Source: Bacteroidales bacterium
GTDB taxonomy: Bacteria > Bacteroidota > Bacteroidia > Bacteroidales > F082
Reading direction: 5' to 3'
Length of the DNA stretch: 16,295 nucleotides
NCBI GenBank assembly: GCA_029983675.1
Contig: JASBYY010000054.1
Coordinates: forward strand, 1 to 16,295
Shown: one piece after another, positions 7,849 to 15,046 of the stretch
Layout: every line of letters starts with the position of its first letter
How positions within the stretch are numbered: the first letter of the stretch is position 1
Program-made: the position numbers and the translations under genes
Notes under the pieces: generated by a model
What the model was told of the DNA's origin: nothing
Seen by the model: only the letters and a program-made list of their open reading frames with translations
Databases searched by the model: none

Positions 7849-9021
7849 ATGATGAACAACCCGACTGAATACAATTATCCACTTGTTTTTGACGATATTC
7901 GTCCCTATACCGATGCTGAAATTTCTGCCGCCATGCAACGTTTGGCACAGCATGAGAATCTGTTTCTGCAAATCGCTGATTTTTTTGGACCCGGATTTGA
8001 GGCCCAAGACTTACGCAATACCTTGTGTGCAATAGATTCCATCAAGGCTTTTCAATGGAATGTCATGAAAAATATTTCGCATGGGTTAATCAAAAAGACT
8101 ACTTCGGATTTTACTTGTTCCGGCTTTGAAAACATCGATCGTGACAAACCCTATCTTTTTGTATCGAACCATCGCGACATCGTATTGGATGCCATGTTTT
8201 TGCAGTATGCCCTTCTTGCCAACGGTTTCGATACCTGCCAGATTTGTTTCGGTTCAAACCTGATTTTCAGTCCGTTGTTCAACGATATTGGGAAATCGAA
8301 CAAGATGTTTCAGGTGGAGCGTGGCGGCAATCGCATTGATTATTACCGCAACCTCGCGCATTTGTCCGATTACATGCGCTATGTCATCACGCAAAGAAAG
8401 GAATCGGTGTGGATTGCACAGCGCAACGGACGTACCAAAGACGGCATCGACGCTACCGATCCGGCTATCATCAAGATGTTTGCCATGAGCGGTGGCGGAG
8501 ATCCCGTGTCAGCTTTGGCAGCCTTGAACATCGTTCCGGTTTCCGTTTCTTACGAATGGGAATCCTGCGACCGCCTGAAAGCCTTGGAACTGTATGCCTT
8601 GCGTGACGGGAAATATGAAAAAAAACCGGGAGAAGACCTGAACAGTATCATCACAGGCATACGACAGCAAAAGGGGCATGTTCATTTTCACATCTGCCAG
8701 CCAGTATCTGAAGAAGACCTGAAGGCTTTCTGCGAGATGCCCTCCAATGCTTTTTTCCATCATGTCGCTGCACTGATGGACAAAAGGATCAACGCTGCTT
8801 ATGCCCTGACACCGAACAACTACATCGCCCACGATTTGCGGGCTGCGGCTGAAACCTATTGCAACAACTACACCGTGGAACAGAAAGAAAGGTTTTTGAA
8901 GCATTTGGCTTGGTTGGACGATTGTGAAGACAAGGACCGCGAAGCGTTGAGGAACATTTTCCTTGGTATTTATGCAGGTCCGGTCGAGAACGCTCTTCGT
9001 GTGTCATCGAACTTTTGTTGA
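7849..9021 (+). CDS. PlsC/PlsB-like acyltransferase
   Basis: This 390-residue protein is a probable lysophospholipid or glycerol-phosphate acyltransferase. The acyltransferase core starts at about residue 90. FVSNHRDIVLD (104-114) is the catalytic block I, but with H108 and D114 separated by five residues instead of the usual four (HX4D). FQVERGGNR (154-162) and VWIAQRNGRTKDG (187-199) sit where PlsC-type enzymes have their glycerol-phosphate binding blocks, and NIVPVSVSYE (227-236) matches the block IV region. The first 85 residues and the C-terminal 100 or so residues lie outside the core. There is no signal peptide or obvious membrane segment, so it may be a soluble or peripheral membrane enzyme. 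The start at 7849 (ATGATG) follows a hairpin, and the second ATG at 7852 is equally possible. It precedes gpsA, whose product makes glycerol-3-phosphate. The acceptor and acyl donor are inferred, not shown. Confidence 0.78.
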   Translation: MMNNPTEYNYPLVFDDIRPYTDAEISAAMQRLAQHENLFLQIADFFGPGFEAQDLRNTLCAIDSIKAFQWNVMKNISHGLIKKTTSDFTCSGFENIDRDKPYLFVSNHRDIVLDAMFLQYALLANGFDTCQICFGSNLIFSPLFNDIGKSNKMFQVERGGNRIDYYRNLAHLSDYMRYVITQRKESVWIAQRNGRTKDGIDATDPAIIKMFAMSGGGDPVSALAALNIVPVSVSYEWESCDRLKALELYALRDGKYEKKPGEDLNSIITGIRQQKGHVHFHICQPVSEEDLKAFCEMPSNAFFHHVAALMDKRINAAYALTPNNYIAHDLRAAAETYCNNYTVEQKERFLKHLAWLDDCEDKDREALRNIFLGIYAGPVENALRVSSNFC

Positions 9022-9043
9022 CGGAAGGTAGGGAAGAGGCGCA

Positions 9044-9080
9044 TTTCTTTTCTAACCCTATTTTTCGGTTGGAAAAGAAA
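9044..9080 (+). terminator. Hairpin after the acyltransferase gene
   Basis: TTTCTTTTCTAACC (9044-9057) pairs with GGTTGGAAAAGAAA (9067-9080) along 14 positions with one T-G wobble, around a 9-base loop. It begins 22 bases after the acyltransferase stop and upstream of the gpsA promoter, so it probably ends the acyltransferase transcript. There is no T tract behind it. The remaining gap to gpsA holds only the -7 box. Confidence 0.6.
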
Positions 9081-9210
9081 ACGAGCATGGATTATAACCT
9101 GCTGAAATACAGCACGACCCGTGACGAAAAGGACGTTTGAGCAGCAGTGACTTATCGGGCGAAACAGGCTCATATTCTCACAGAAGGGGTTCTATCTTAC
9201 CTTTTTCTAC

Positions 9211-9218
9211 TATTTTTG
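9211..9218 (+). promoter_or_regulatory. -7 promoter box of gpsA
   Basis: TATTTTTG followed by C is an exact TAnnTTTG match, with an expected transcript start near 9224. This gives a leader of about 16 bases before the TTG at 9241. It shows that gpsA has its own promoter downstream of the acyltransferase hairpin. Confidence 0.7.
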
Positions 9219-9240
9219 CAGCCCATTAAAAGAAGTAGTT

Positions 9241-10248
9241 TTGAGTTTCAAGTTAAATGCAAACGGTCGTTGTGCCGTTATCGGACATGGAAGCTGGGCC
9301 ACGGCAATGGTCAAGGTGCTTTCGCAGAACAACGTTGCTGTGAACTGGTATGTCCGCAATCAGGAAGTGTTGGAGTCATTGCAAAACGAAGGGCGGAACT
9401 TCCGTTATCTTGCCGATGTGGAATTTGACAAATCGTCCATCCGTTTTTCCGACAATCTGAACGAAGTGGTGGGAGATGCGGAGATTGTGTTACTGGCGTC
9501 GCCGGCAGCCTATTTGTCGTCCCATCTTAAGCCGCTTTCTGTGCCGCTTCGCGACAAGTTTGTCGTGTCAACCATCAAAGGTCTCGTGCCCGGCAAGTTT
9601 CAAACCATTACCGACTACATGCACAAAAAATACCGCATCCCATACGAACAGCTGGCTTTCATTTCGGGACCCGCACATGCCGAGGAAGTGTCGCATAGCC
9701 GCACGACCCATCTCACAGTGGCTTCGCCTGATTTGGACAATGCACACGGAGTGGGCAATCTGCTGCACAATAATTTTATCATGCTCAACCACACATCGGA
9801 AATGAAAGCATTGGAACTGTCAGCCGTCATGAAGAATATTTATTCCGTGGTGGCCGGCATAGCGGTGGGTTTGGGTTATGGTGACAATTTCATTGCGGTG
9901 TTGGTGTCGAATGCAGCCAAGGAAATCTATCTCTTCCTGAAAAAACACGGTTTCGATTATTTCTGCCAGGCACCATCTGCCATTCTTGGCGATTTGTTGG
10001 TGACCTGTTATTCAAGCCATAGCCGAAACCGTCAGTTGGGCGTGCTCATCGGACGCGGCAATACGGTAAAGACCTCTCTCAACGAAATGACCATGATCGC
10101 CGAAGGCTATTATGCGGCCAATTTTATTCGGAACGTGTTGCCACAGGATTTGGCAGAAATGCCCATTGCTCACATGGCCTATCAGGTGCTTTATGAAAAA
10201 GCGTCGGCACGAAAAGCCATGAAAAGAATTGAAGCCTCAATGATTTAA
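9241..10248 (+). CDS. gpsA: Glycerol-3-phosphate dehydrogenase [NAD(P)+]
   Basis: This 335-residue cytosolic enzyme reduces dihydroxyacetone phosphate to sn-glycerol-3-phosphate, the backbone for phospholipids. CAVIGHGSWATA (11-22) is the dinucleotide-binding glycine loop. K113 in TIKG, FISGPAHAEEV (140-150), the catalytic K198 in MKNIYSVVAGI, and GDLLVTC...SRNR (250-264) are all family signatures and are intact. The length matches GpsA (about 330-340). The start appears to be TTG at 9241: no in-frame ATG exists between the -7 box and residue 23, and that methionine lies inside the glycine loop. The preceding gene is an acyltransferase that could use the product. gpsA has its own -7 box and no Shine-Dalgarno sequence. 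The usual lysS and pgi neighbours seen in some relatives are absent. Confidence 0.95.
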   Translation: MSFKLNANGRCAVIGHGSWATAMVKVLSQNNVAVNWYVRNQEVLESLQNEGRNFRYLADVEFDKSSIRFSDNLNEVVGDAEIVLLASPAAYLSSHLKPLSVPLRDKFVVSTIKGLVPGKFQTITDYMHKKYRIPYEQLAFISGPAHAEEVSHSRTTHLTVASPDLDNAHGVGNLLHNNFIMLNHTSEMKALELSAVMKNIYSVVAGIAVGLGYGDNFIAVLVSNAAKEIYLFLKKHGFDYFCQAPSAILGDLLVTCYSSHSRNRQLGVLIGRGNTVKTSLNEMTMIAEGYYAANFIRNVLPQDLAEMPIAHMAYQVLYEKASARKAMKRIEASMI

Positions 10249-10273
10249 GGGCTTGCATTTCGATGAGAAGTGC

Positions 10274-10281
10274 TACTTTTG
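10274..10281 (+). promoter_or_regulatory. Promoter (-7 box) of ade
   Basis: TACTTTTG followed by C is an exact TAnnTTTG match. CTTG at 10252-10255, 18 bases upstream, is a plausible -33 element. The expected start of transcription is near 10287. The box lies inside the longer open frame beginning at 10263, which argues that translation starts at 10299 or 10302. Confidence 0.7.
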
Positions 10282-10298
10282 CAGCAAATGAATGCGGC

Positions 10299-11933
10299 AT
10301 GATGAATACGACTTTTACAATTAGCGGGCAAATCGTCGATTTGATCGCCAACAGAATCTTTTCGGGATCCCTCTGTGTAGAAAACGGTGTCATTAAAGAG
10401 ATAAGAGAAGAAAAAGTTGCGAACCGGCAGTACATAATGCCCGGTTTTGTCGATGCCCACGTCCACATTGAGAGTTCGATGCTCGTGCCGTCGGAATTTG
10501 CACGATTGGCGGTGTGCCACGGAACAGTGGCCACGGTCAGCGACCCGCACGAGATCGCCAACGTGCTTGGTATCGACGGTGTCCGTTTCATGATCGCCAA
10601 CGGGAAACAAGTGCCGTTCAAGTTTTACTTCGGTGCGCCGAGTTGTGTGCCGGCAACCGCCTTCGAAACCTCTGGACATACGCTTGAAGCCAAGGATATC
10701 GAACGGCTTATGGCCATGGACGACATCTATTATCTGGCCGAGATGATGAACTATCCAGGCGTGCTGGCGCAAGATGCTGAAATCATGCGAAAGATAGCCG
10801 CCGCACAACGTGTCGGGAAACCCATCGACGGCCATGCCCCCAACTTGTCCGGAGAAGATCTGAAACGGTATGTCGCAGCAGGCATTGACACCGATCATGA
10901 GTGTTTTACCGAAGCCGAAGCCTTGGAAAAAATCAGCCTCGGCATGAAAATCCATATACGCGAAGGCAGTGCTGCCAAAAATTTTGAGGCGTTGATCCCT
11001 GTGATGAAAAGCCATCCCGGACGACTCATGTTTTGTTCCGATGACAAACATCCCGACGAGTTGGTCAAGGGACATGTCAACCAATTGGTGAAACGCGCCA
11101 TCGCCAAAGGCTACGACATCATGGACGTGTTGAAGGCGGCTTCGTTGAATGCCGTCCGCCATTACGGATTGCAGGTCGGATTATTGCAACAAGGCGATGA
11201 TGCGGATTTCATCGTGACCGACAATCTTGCCGATTTCAACGTCATGCAGACCTACATCAGGGGGATGCTTGTGGCCGAAAATGGCAAAACGCTCATGGCA
11301 CAAGTTCCGGCCGAAACTTCCAACCTCTTTAATGCGGCGTCCCTGCACACCGATGACTTGGCTGTGCCTTACAAGGGAAAGGATATTAAGGTGATGGAGT
11401 GCATCGACGGTCAGTTGATTACAAATAGCTTTACTGCAAGTCCAAGGTTGGACAACGGCATGGTAGTGAGCGATACCGACCGCGATATTCTGAAAATCGT
11501 GGTACTAAACCGCTATCAGCCCTCCAAACCCGCCATTGCTTTCATCCGTAACTTTGGTCTGAAATCCGGTGCCATTGCCAGCAGCGTGGCGCACGACAGC
11601 CACAATATTGTGGCGGTAGGAGCTTCTGATGTGGATATTGTAAAAGCTGTGAATCTGTTGATCACTAATAAGGGCGGAGTGGTGGCTTGCGATGCCCGAC
11701 AGTCAGCCATGTTGCCTTTGCCGGTAGCCGGGTTGATGAGTAACGCCGATGGCTACGGGGTGGCCAAAACCTACGAGCAAGTCGATAGGCTGGCACACGA
11801 TTTCGGCACCACGCTGGCGGCACCTTTCATGACCCTTGCTTTCATGGCTTTGCTCGTTATTCCGGAACTGAAGTTGAGCGACAAAGGATTGTTCGATGTC
11901 AATCGGTTTGCGTTTACCGAATTAGAGGCGTAA
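10299..11933 (+). CDS. ade: Adenine deaminase
   Basis: This 544-residue amidohydrolase converts adenine to hypoxanthine and ammonia in purine salvage. Numbered from 10299, PGFVDAHVHIESSM (48-61) carries the metal-binding H54 and H56, SDPHEIANVLG (81-91) follows, GHAPNLSG (178-185) carries H179, and DTDHE (197-201) carries H200. CSDDKHPD (246-253) carries the catalytic aspartate. The C-terminal portion, with SVAHDSHNIVAVGAS and a late metal-free beta/alpha region, is typical of the AdeC family (about 540-600 residues) and separates it from dihydroorotase or imidazolonepropionase. The open frame extends back to 10263, but the -7 box at 10274-10281 makes ATG 10299 or 10302 the realistic start. 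It lies 50 bases after gpsA yet has its own promoter, and it converges on the lipoprotein gene across 32 bases. Confidence 0.95.
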   Translation: MMNTTFTISGQIVDLIANRIFSGSLCVENGVIKEIREEKVANRQYIMPGFVDAHVHIESSMLVPSEFARLAVCHGTVATVSDPHEIANVLGIDGVRFMIANGKQVPFKFYFGAPSCVPATAFETSGHTLEAKDIERLMAMDDIYYLAEMMNYPGVLAQDAEIMRKIAAAQRVGKPIDGHAPNLSGEDLKRYVAAGIDTDHECFTEAEALEKISLGMKIHIREGSAAKNFEALIPVMKSHPGRLMFCSDDKHPDELVKGHVNQLVKRAIAKGYDIMDVLKAASLNAVRHYGLQVGLLQQGDDADFIVTDNLADFNVMQTYIRGMLVAENGKTLMAQVPAETSNLFNAASLHTDDLAVPYKGKDIKVMECIDGQLITNSFTASPRLDNGMVVSDTDRDILKIVVLNRYQPSKPAIAFIRNFGLKSGAIASSVAHDSHNIVAVGASDVDIVKAVNLLITNKGGVVACDARQSAMLPLPVAGLMSNADGYGVAKTYEQVDRLAHDFGTTLAAPFMTLAFMALLVIPELKLSDKGLFDVNRFAFTELEA

Positions 11934-11941
11934 GGAGATAG

Positions 11942-11965
11942 GGAAAGAAAGGCCTTCTCTCTTCC
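11942..11965. terminator. Imperfect hairpin between converging genes
   Basis: The 32-base gap between ade and the convergent lipoprotein gene contains GGAAAGAAA and TTCTCTCTTCC around a GGCC tetraloop. It can pair over nine positions with two bulged C residues. It could serve as a shared weak terminator, but no T tract exists on either strand. Confidence 0.3.
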
Positions 11966-13714
11966 TCATCTTGCAATGACCCATTTCTCTTCAAGGTCGA
12001 TATCCCATCCGCCGCGTATTTCCAAGTCTTTTCCAAAATCGACAATGGTCTCGGGAAGAAGCCCGGCACGATAGTTTCCGGTGCTCCATTTTTCGTTGCC
12101 GTCGGCATCAAGGATGGCCTGCAGCTTGTATTTCCCGGGGGTGAGGTACCAGAACTCCAATTTTTGTTCCGCTGTAATGACCTGTTTGTCAATCTGATTT
12201 CCTCTTTCGTTGAGCAATAACACCACGACATTCTTTATGTTTTCGGGAGGAACGACCGTGACAAAGAGGTTGCCGAACTCATCATCGCGTGCACAATGGA
12301 AACGCACGTTAAGCGCGTTGTTGGTACGGCCTCGCACGCTGAAAAACACCGAATCGGGAAGGGAAATGCTGTAGTCAACACCTTCTTCGAGCTGTTTTTG
12401 CAACCGGTAGCGGAAACCGTGTTCGTCGTCTTTTACAAAACTCACCTTACCATAGCTTACCACCGTATTCGCAGCAAAGGAAGCCGAATCGTGCATTTGA
12501 TAACGAAGGACGGGTTCCGTAAAACTGAAAACAAGGTCTTTTTCCGGCATGAGGCAGTTGCCCGTGAGATTGTTTTTCACCGACAGTGGCTTGACCCCAC
12601 TCTGTTTTTTTTTATCTTTCCAAACAAGACCATACTGTGTTGAGTCGTTGATGAGCGTGTCGCATTGGATGCTGACCCACAGGCTGTCCTTTACGTTGGG
12701 TGTAAAGTACCAACAAATGGTGTCGTTTTGCTGTGAGGCGATTTTGACGATATTGAAGCTGTCGGGCAGTATTTCGGGCGTGGTGATGTGCACATCGGGA
12801 GCAGGATGGCGGAATACAAAACGCAGCATTCCCTCATCGACCAATTTCTTTTCGAGCAGCATTTGGGTGGAGTCGATTTCCGAAAACATATACAGGTTCA
12901 TGTCCAAAGCCTTTGTGTTGCTGACGGTAGGGGAAAGTGTGTCGGCTGAAACGGTAAGGGTTGAATCAGCGGAAGATGCCGTCGTGTCAATGGGCGGTAC
13001 GGTAGGAGAAACCGGATTGGGACAGACTGCATGAACCAAAGTGTCGAGAAAGGCGGCTTCTTCGTTGGGAAGGTCGAAATAATAGTTGGCATTGGCATCT
13101 TTGACGGCAAAGACAAAATAGTCTTTATCGGCCAAACCCATGAACCGAAAGCGACCTTCATGGTCGGTTTTTGTGACATGGTTGGGAATAGCCGTCAAGG
13201 GCAAAGTGTCTAGACCGCTGCGGTCGCCGTCGTAGAGGGTCACGAATACGTTTTCAACAGGTTTTTTGTCCAAGGCGTTTACCACTTTACCGGCAATGGA
13301 CAACGTGTCGAGAATGGCACCGGTAGAAAAGCTATATACATAGTCTTTGAACACGTTGCCTTCGTGCAAGTCCTTGATGGCATTGCCAAAATCGATGGTA
13401 TAGGTGGTGTTGGGCGCAAGGTCTCCCTTGAAACGTACCGAAACGGTTTTGTTGTTCAGCTTGATGTCGGGCTTGGTGGCCGGCGGGGGCGAAATCAACA
13501 CATTCTGGCTGGCATTGTCAAGCACAAGATACTCATCGAAGACCATGTCGATACGGTGTCCTGAAAAATTTACGGAATGGTTTTCGGGACGGGTTTCCAG
13601 CACCATGGGCGGCTGTATGTCTTTTGGACCACCGATTGGCGAAACCACGTTGGCGCAACGCTGCGATAGCACAACCACTATCAACATGCCCAAAATCAGG
13701 GCGATGGCTTTCAT
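11966..13714 (-). CDS. Ig-like-domain (Big_5) probable lipoprotein
   Basis: The protein has 582 residues from the ATG at 13714. A short basic start and hydrophobic stretch (residues 1-16) precede C20, followed by ANVVSPIGGPKDIQPP. That pattern, a cysteine near GGPKD, is common at the N-terminus of Bacteroidota lipoproteins with a bacterial Ig-like Big_5 domain, here at about 31-132. A carboxypeptidase-regulatory-like beta fold seems to follow (about 138-205: IAGKVVNALDKKPVENVFVTLYDG split by linkers). A T/S/P-rich linker occupies about 230-267, then more beta-rich sequence runs to the end. It is predicted to sit in the outer membrane or periplasm with an unknown role. The frame opens at 13741 and another ATG lies at 13726, but the -7 box at 13731-13738 lies inside that extension, so I chose 13714. 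The residues before C20 (SQR) are a poor lipobox, so lipidation is uncertain. Confidence 0.82.
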   Translation of the reverse strand: MKAIALILGMLIVVVLSQRCANVVSPIGGPKDIQPPMVLETRPENHSVNFSGHRIDMVFDEYLVLDNASQNVLISPPPATKPDIKLNNKTVSVRFKGDLAPNTTYTIDFGNAIKDLHEGNVFKDYVYSFSTGAILDTLSIAGKVVNALDKKPVENVFVTLYDGDRSGLDTLPLTAIPNHVTKTDHEGRFRFMGLADKDYFVFAVKDANANYYFDLPNEEAAFLDTLVHAVCPNPVSPTVPPIDTTASSADSTLTVSADTLSPTVSNTKALDMNLYMFSEIDSTQMLLEKKLVDEGMLRFVFRHPAPDVHITTPEILPDSFNIVKIASQQNDTICWYFTPNVKDSLWVSIQCDTLINDSTQYGLVWKDKKKQSGVKPLSVKNNLTGNCLMPEKDLVFSFTEPVLRYQMHDSASFAANTVVSYGKVSFVKDDEHGFRYRLQKQLEEGVDYSISLPDSVFFSVRGRTNNALNVRFHCARDDEFGNLFVTVVPPENIKNVVVLLLNERGNQIDKQVITAEQKLEFWYLTPGKYKLQAILDADGNEKWSTGNYRAGLLPETIVDFGKDLEIRGGWDIDLEEKWVIAR

Positions 13715-13730
13715 CTTATGTAACATGGCG

Positions 13731-13738
13731 CAAAGGTA
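13731..13738 (-). promoter_or_regulatory. Promoter (-7 box) of the lipoprotein gene
   Basis: On the minus strand the sequence is TACCTTTG followed by C, an exact TAnnTTTG match. A TTCG at the -33 distance (plus-strand 13758-13761, spacing 19) is a three-of-four match. The predicted start of transcription falls near 13725, which excludes the ATG at 13741 and makes 13726 leaderless. Confidence 0.7.
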
Positions 13739-13884
13739 CATTTTTTCAAAAGAAGTCCGAAAAAACTTGCACTTCTAACCTGAACTTAGAAACTTATAGA
13801 ACTTTGCGCCTTTACCAATGCCTTTGACAAGAACAAGTCCTATTGTCAACGATGGAAGACTTGTCCAAAGGAAGAGAGTATGCC

Positions 13885-13912
13885 GATTTTCCCACTTTGA
13901 AAAGGGAAAGTC
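13885..13912 (-). terminator. Hairpin after the DUF3108-like gene
   Basis: Plus-strand GATTTTCCC (13885-13893) pairs with GGGAAAGTC (13904-13912) over nine positions with one mismatch and a 10-base loop. It begins 11 bases after the stop of the minus-strand gene ending at 13924, which fits a transcript end. No T tract follows. The rest of the 13742-13884 gap has short overlapping inverted repeats (for example ACAAGTC and GACTTGT near 13829-13862) and no supported gene. Confidence 0.4.
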
Positions 13913-13923
13913 TTTTGGAAAGG

Positions 13924-14862
13924 TTATTCTATTCCTGTGAGTAGGGTTCGGCTTGTCAGCTTTCCTTTCGCGTCGTATGATTCCGATTTTACTACACCAA
14001 CGCCTTTGCCCATCCAAGTGATGCAGGTAGCCCGTTTTGTCCCGATCAACGGATAATCTGCTGAAACGGTTTGAATGATTTTGAAGCATACGAATTTTCC
14101 CACGGGTGTTTCCACAACTTCGGCCCGCACTGCTCTCCGGTTATAAATAAGGAAATCAATCTGGGGCAAATCCATGGTATTGTTGCCATCCCCCATTTTC
14201 ATATTAAAGGAGGCCTGTGCTTCGGGCAAAACTTGTCCGGGAGTGAGCTGGCTTGGGATCAACATATCCTTTCCTGTCATTTCCGCATCAATTTTGGCAT
14301 TTTCAAGTCCTTCGAGCGGCATCATATCAAGCAAAGCTGCATGGAAGTTGCCGTTACTATAGCGCAATGAAGCCGTGGCACTGCTTTCCACTTTGCCTTT
14401 GGCATTGGTATGAGTCCCCATTACAGTTGCATTCACACTGTTTTTCTTTCGCGTAATTTCCAAGATTTCCGAGATGTTGTACCCTTGCACCTTGCCTTTG
14501 CCATTGTATACGGTGTAGGTGATTTTGCTGCCTTTTTTCAGGGCGTAATACGGCTCGTTGTCATCCCAGTCGCGCGTATCAGGAGCTGGCGTTCCGGTGT
14601 CGGCGGGTTCGACTATCGGGGTCTTGTCTTGTTTTTTCTGTTGGGTTTCCTGTGCACGTTGTTCGTTTTTATCAAACGCACTGTCCACAGCTTTGTCCAC
14701 GGCTTTATCCACTTTTTCTTCTATCTTGCGTTCTATTTTGCGTTTAGCCGCTTCCTCCGCTCTTTTTCCCAAGCGTTCCAGCCAGCTTTGGGCCATGGCT
14801 ACATTCATATTTCCCGTTGTAAACAACAGGAACAGGATAAATACTATTTTCTTCATTGTCAT
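13924..14862 (-). CDS. Secreted DUF3108-like/TapB-type protein with charged helix
   Basis: This 312-residue exported protein has unknown function. A signal peptide spans residues 1-24 (MTMKKIVFILFLLFTTGN core, likely cleavage AMA|Q). A highly charged, probably helical or coiled-coil segment at about 28-80 contains KVDKAVDKAVDSAFDK. A short proline-rich linker (81-97) leads to a beta-rich domain (about 104-312), with YYALKKGSKITYTVYNGKGK at its start and a C-terminal GKGVGVVKSESYDAKGKL segment. This architecture, from memory, resembles Bacteroidota proteins named TapB-like or DUF3108-like, predicted to be periplasmic or envelope-associated. The start could be M1 (14862) or M3 (14856), and the second gives a more typical MKK start. 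It has a separate candidate promoter just upstream and a hairpin after its stop. The assignment to the family is moderate and no activity can be inferred. Confidence 0.75.
   Translation of the reverse strand: MTMKKIVFILFLLFTTGNMNVAMAQSWLERLGKRAEEAAKRKIERKIEEKVDKAVDKAVDSAFDKNEQRAQETQQKKQDKTPIVEPADTGTPAPDTRDWDDNEPYYALKKGSKITYTVYNGKGKVQGYNISEILEITRKKNSVNATVMGTHTNAKGKVESSATASLRYSNGNFHAALLDMMPLEGLENAKIDAEMTGKDMLIPSQLTPGQVLPEAQASFNMKMGDGNNTMDLPQIDFLIYNRRAVRAEVVETPVGKFVCFKIIQTVSADYPLIGTKRATCITWMGKGVGVVKSESYDAKGKLTSRTLLTGIE
14681..14711 (-). repeat. Short in-gene 12-base tandem repeat encoding KAVD units
   Basis: About two and a half copies of a 12-base unit (minus strand, AAAGCCGTGGAC-like) encode the successive KAVDKAVDSA residues of the charged helix in the DUF3108-like protein. 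The copies differ at a few positions. Confidence 0.5.
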
Positions 14863-14899
14863 GATTATTTTTGGGATTATTGATCATTTGTATTTTCAG

Positions 14900-14931
14900 C
14901 AAAGAAACTACAAAAAAACACGTTTGTCAAT
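14900..14931 (-). promoter_or_regulatory. Candidate promoter of the DUF3108-like gene
   Basis: On the minus strand ATTG (plus-strand 14928-14931) is followed after 20 bases by TTTCTTTG and then C (14900-14907). This is close to TTTG-N19-21-TAnnTTTG, with T in place of the A at the second -7 position. The leader to the ATG at 14862 would be about 30 bases. Confidence 0.45.
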
Positions 14932-14948
14932 CATATAAAGATATGATT
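14929..14948. repeat. Perfect AT-rich inverted repeat, possible operator
   Basis: AATCATAT and ATATGATT are perfect inverted copies separated by AAAG. The repeat overlaps the candidate -33 element of the DUF3108-like gene, a position where a dimeric regulator could block transcription. It might instead be a weak stem at the end of the protease operon. Confidence 0.45.
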
Positions 14949-14996
14949 TTACACTAATACCAAAAGCAGCTGAGATTTTGCCCCGCTGCCATTTTT

Positions 14997-15019
14997 TGTG
15001 AAAATCTGTTGTTTTCACA
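14997..15019 (-). terminator. Hairpin after the C1 protease gene
   Basis: TGTGAAAA (14997-15004) and TTTTCACA (15012-15019) form a perfect 8-bp stem with a 7-base loop, 27 bases past the protease stop codon. A further weak stem (GCAGC/GCTGC, about 14966-14988) followed on the minus strand by TTTT lies just beyond. Together they probably end the inhibitor-protease transcript. Confidence 0.45.
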
Positions 15020-15046
15020 CATCGAACACATTATTTTCTTTATGGT

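Noticed and set aside
9087..9140. A 17-codon frame (MDYNLLKYSTTRDEKDV) between the acyltransferase gene and gpsA
   Set aside because: It is too short to support, has no promoter box just before it, and lies immediately after a probable terminator hairpin.
13775..14089. A 104-codon minus-strand frame overlapping the 3' end of the DUF3108-like gene
   Set aside because: Most of it lies in another frame of that gene and the remainder in a hairpin-rich gap, with no domain or promoter.
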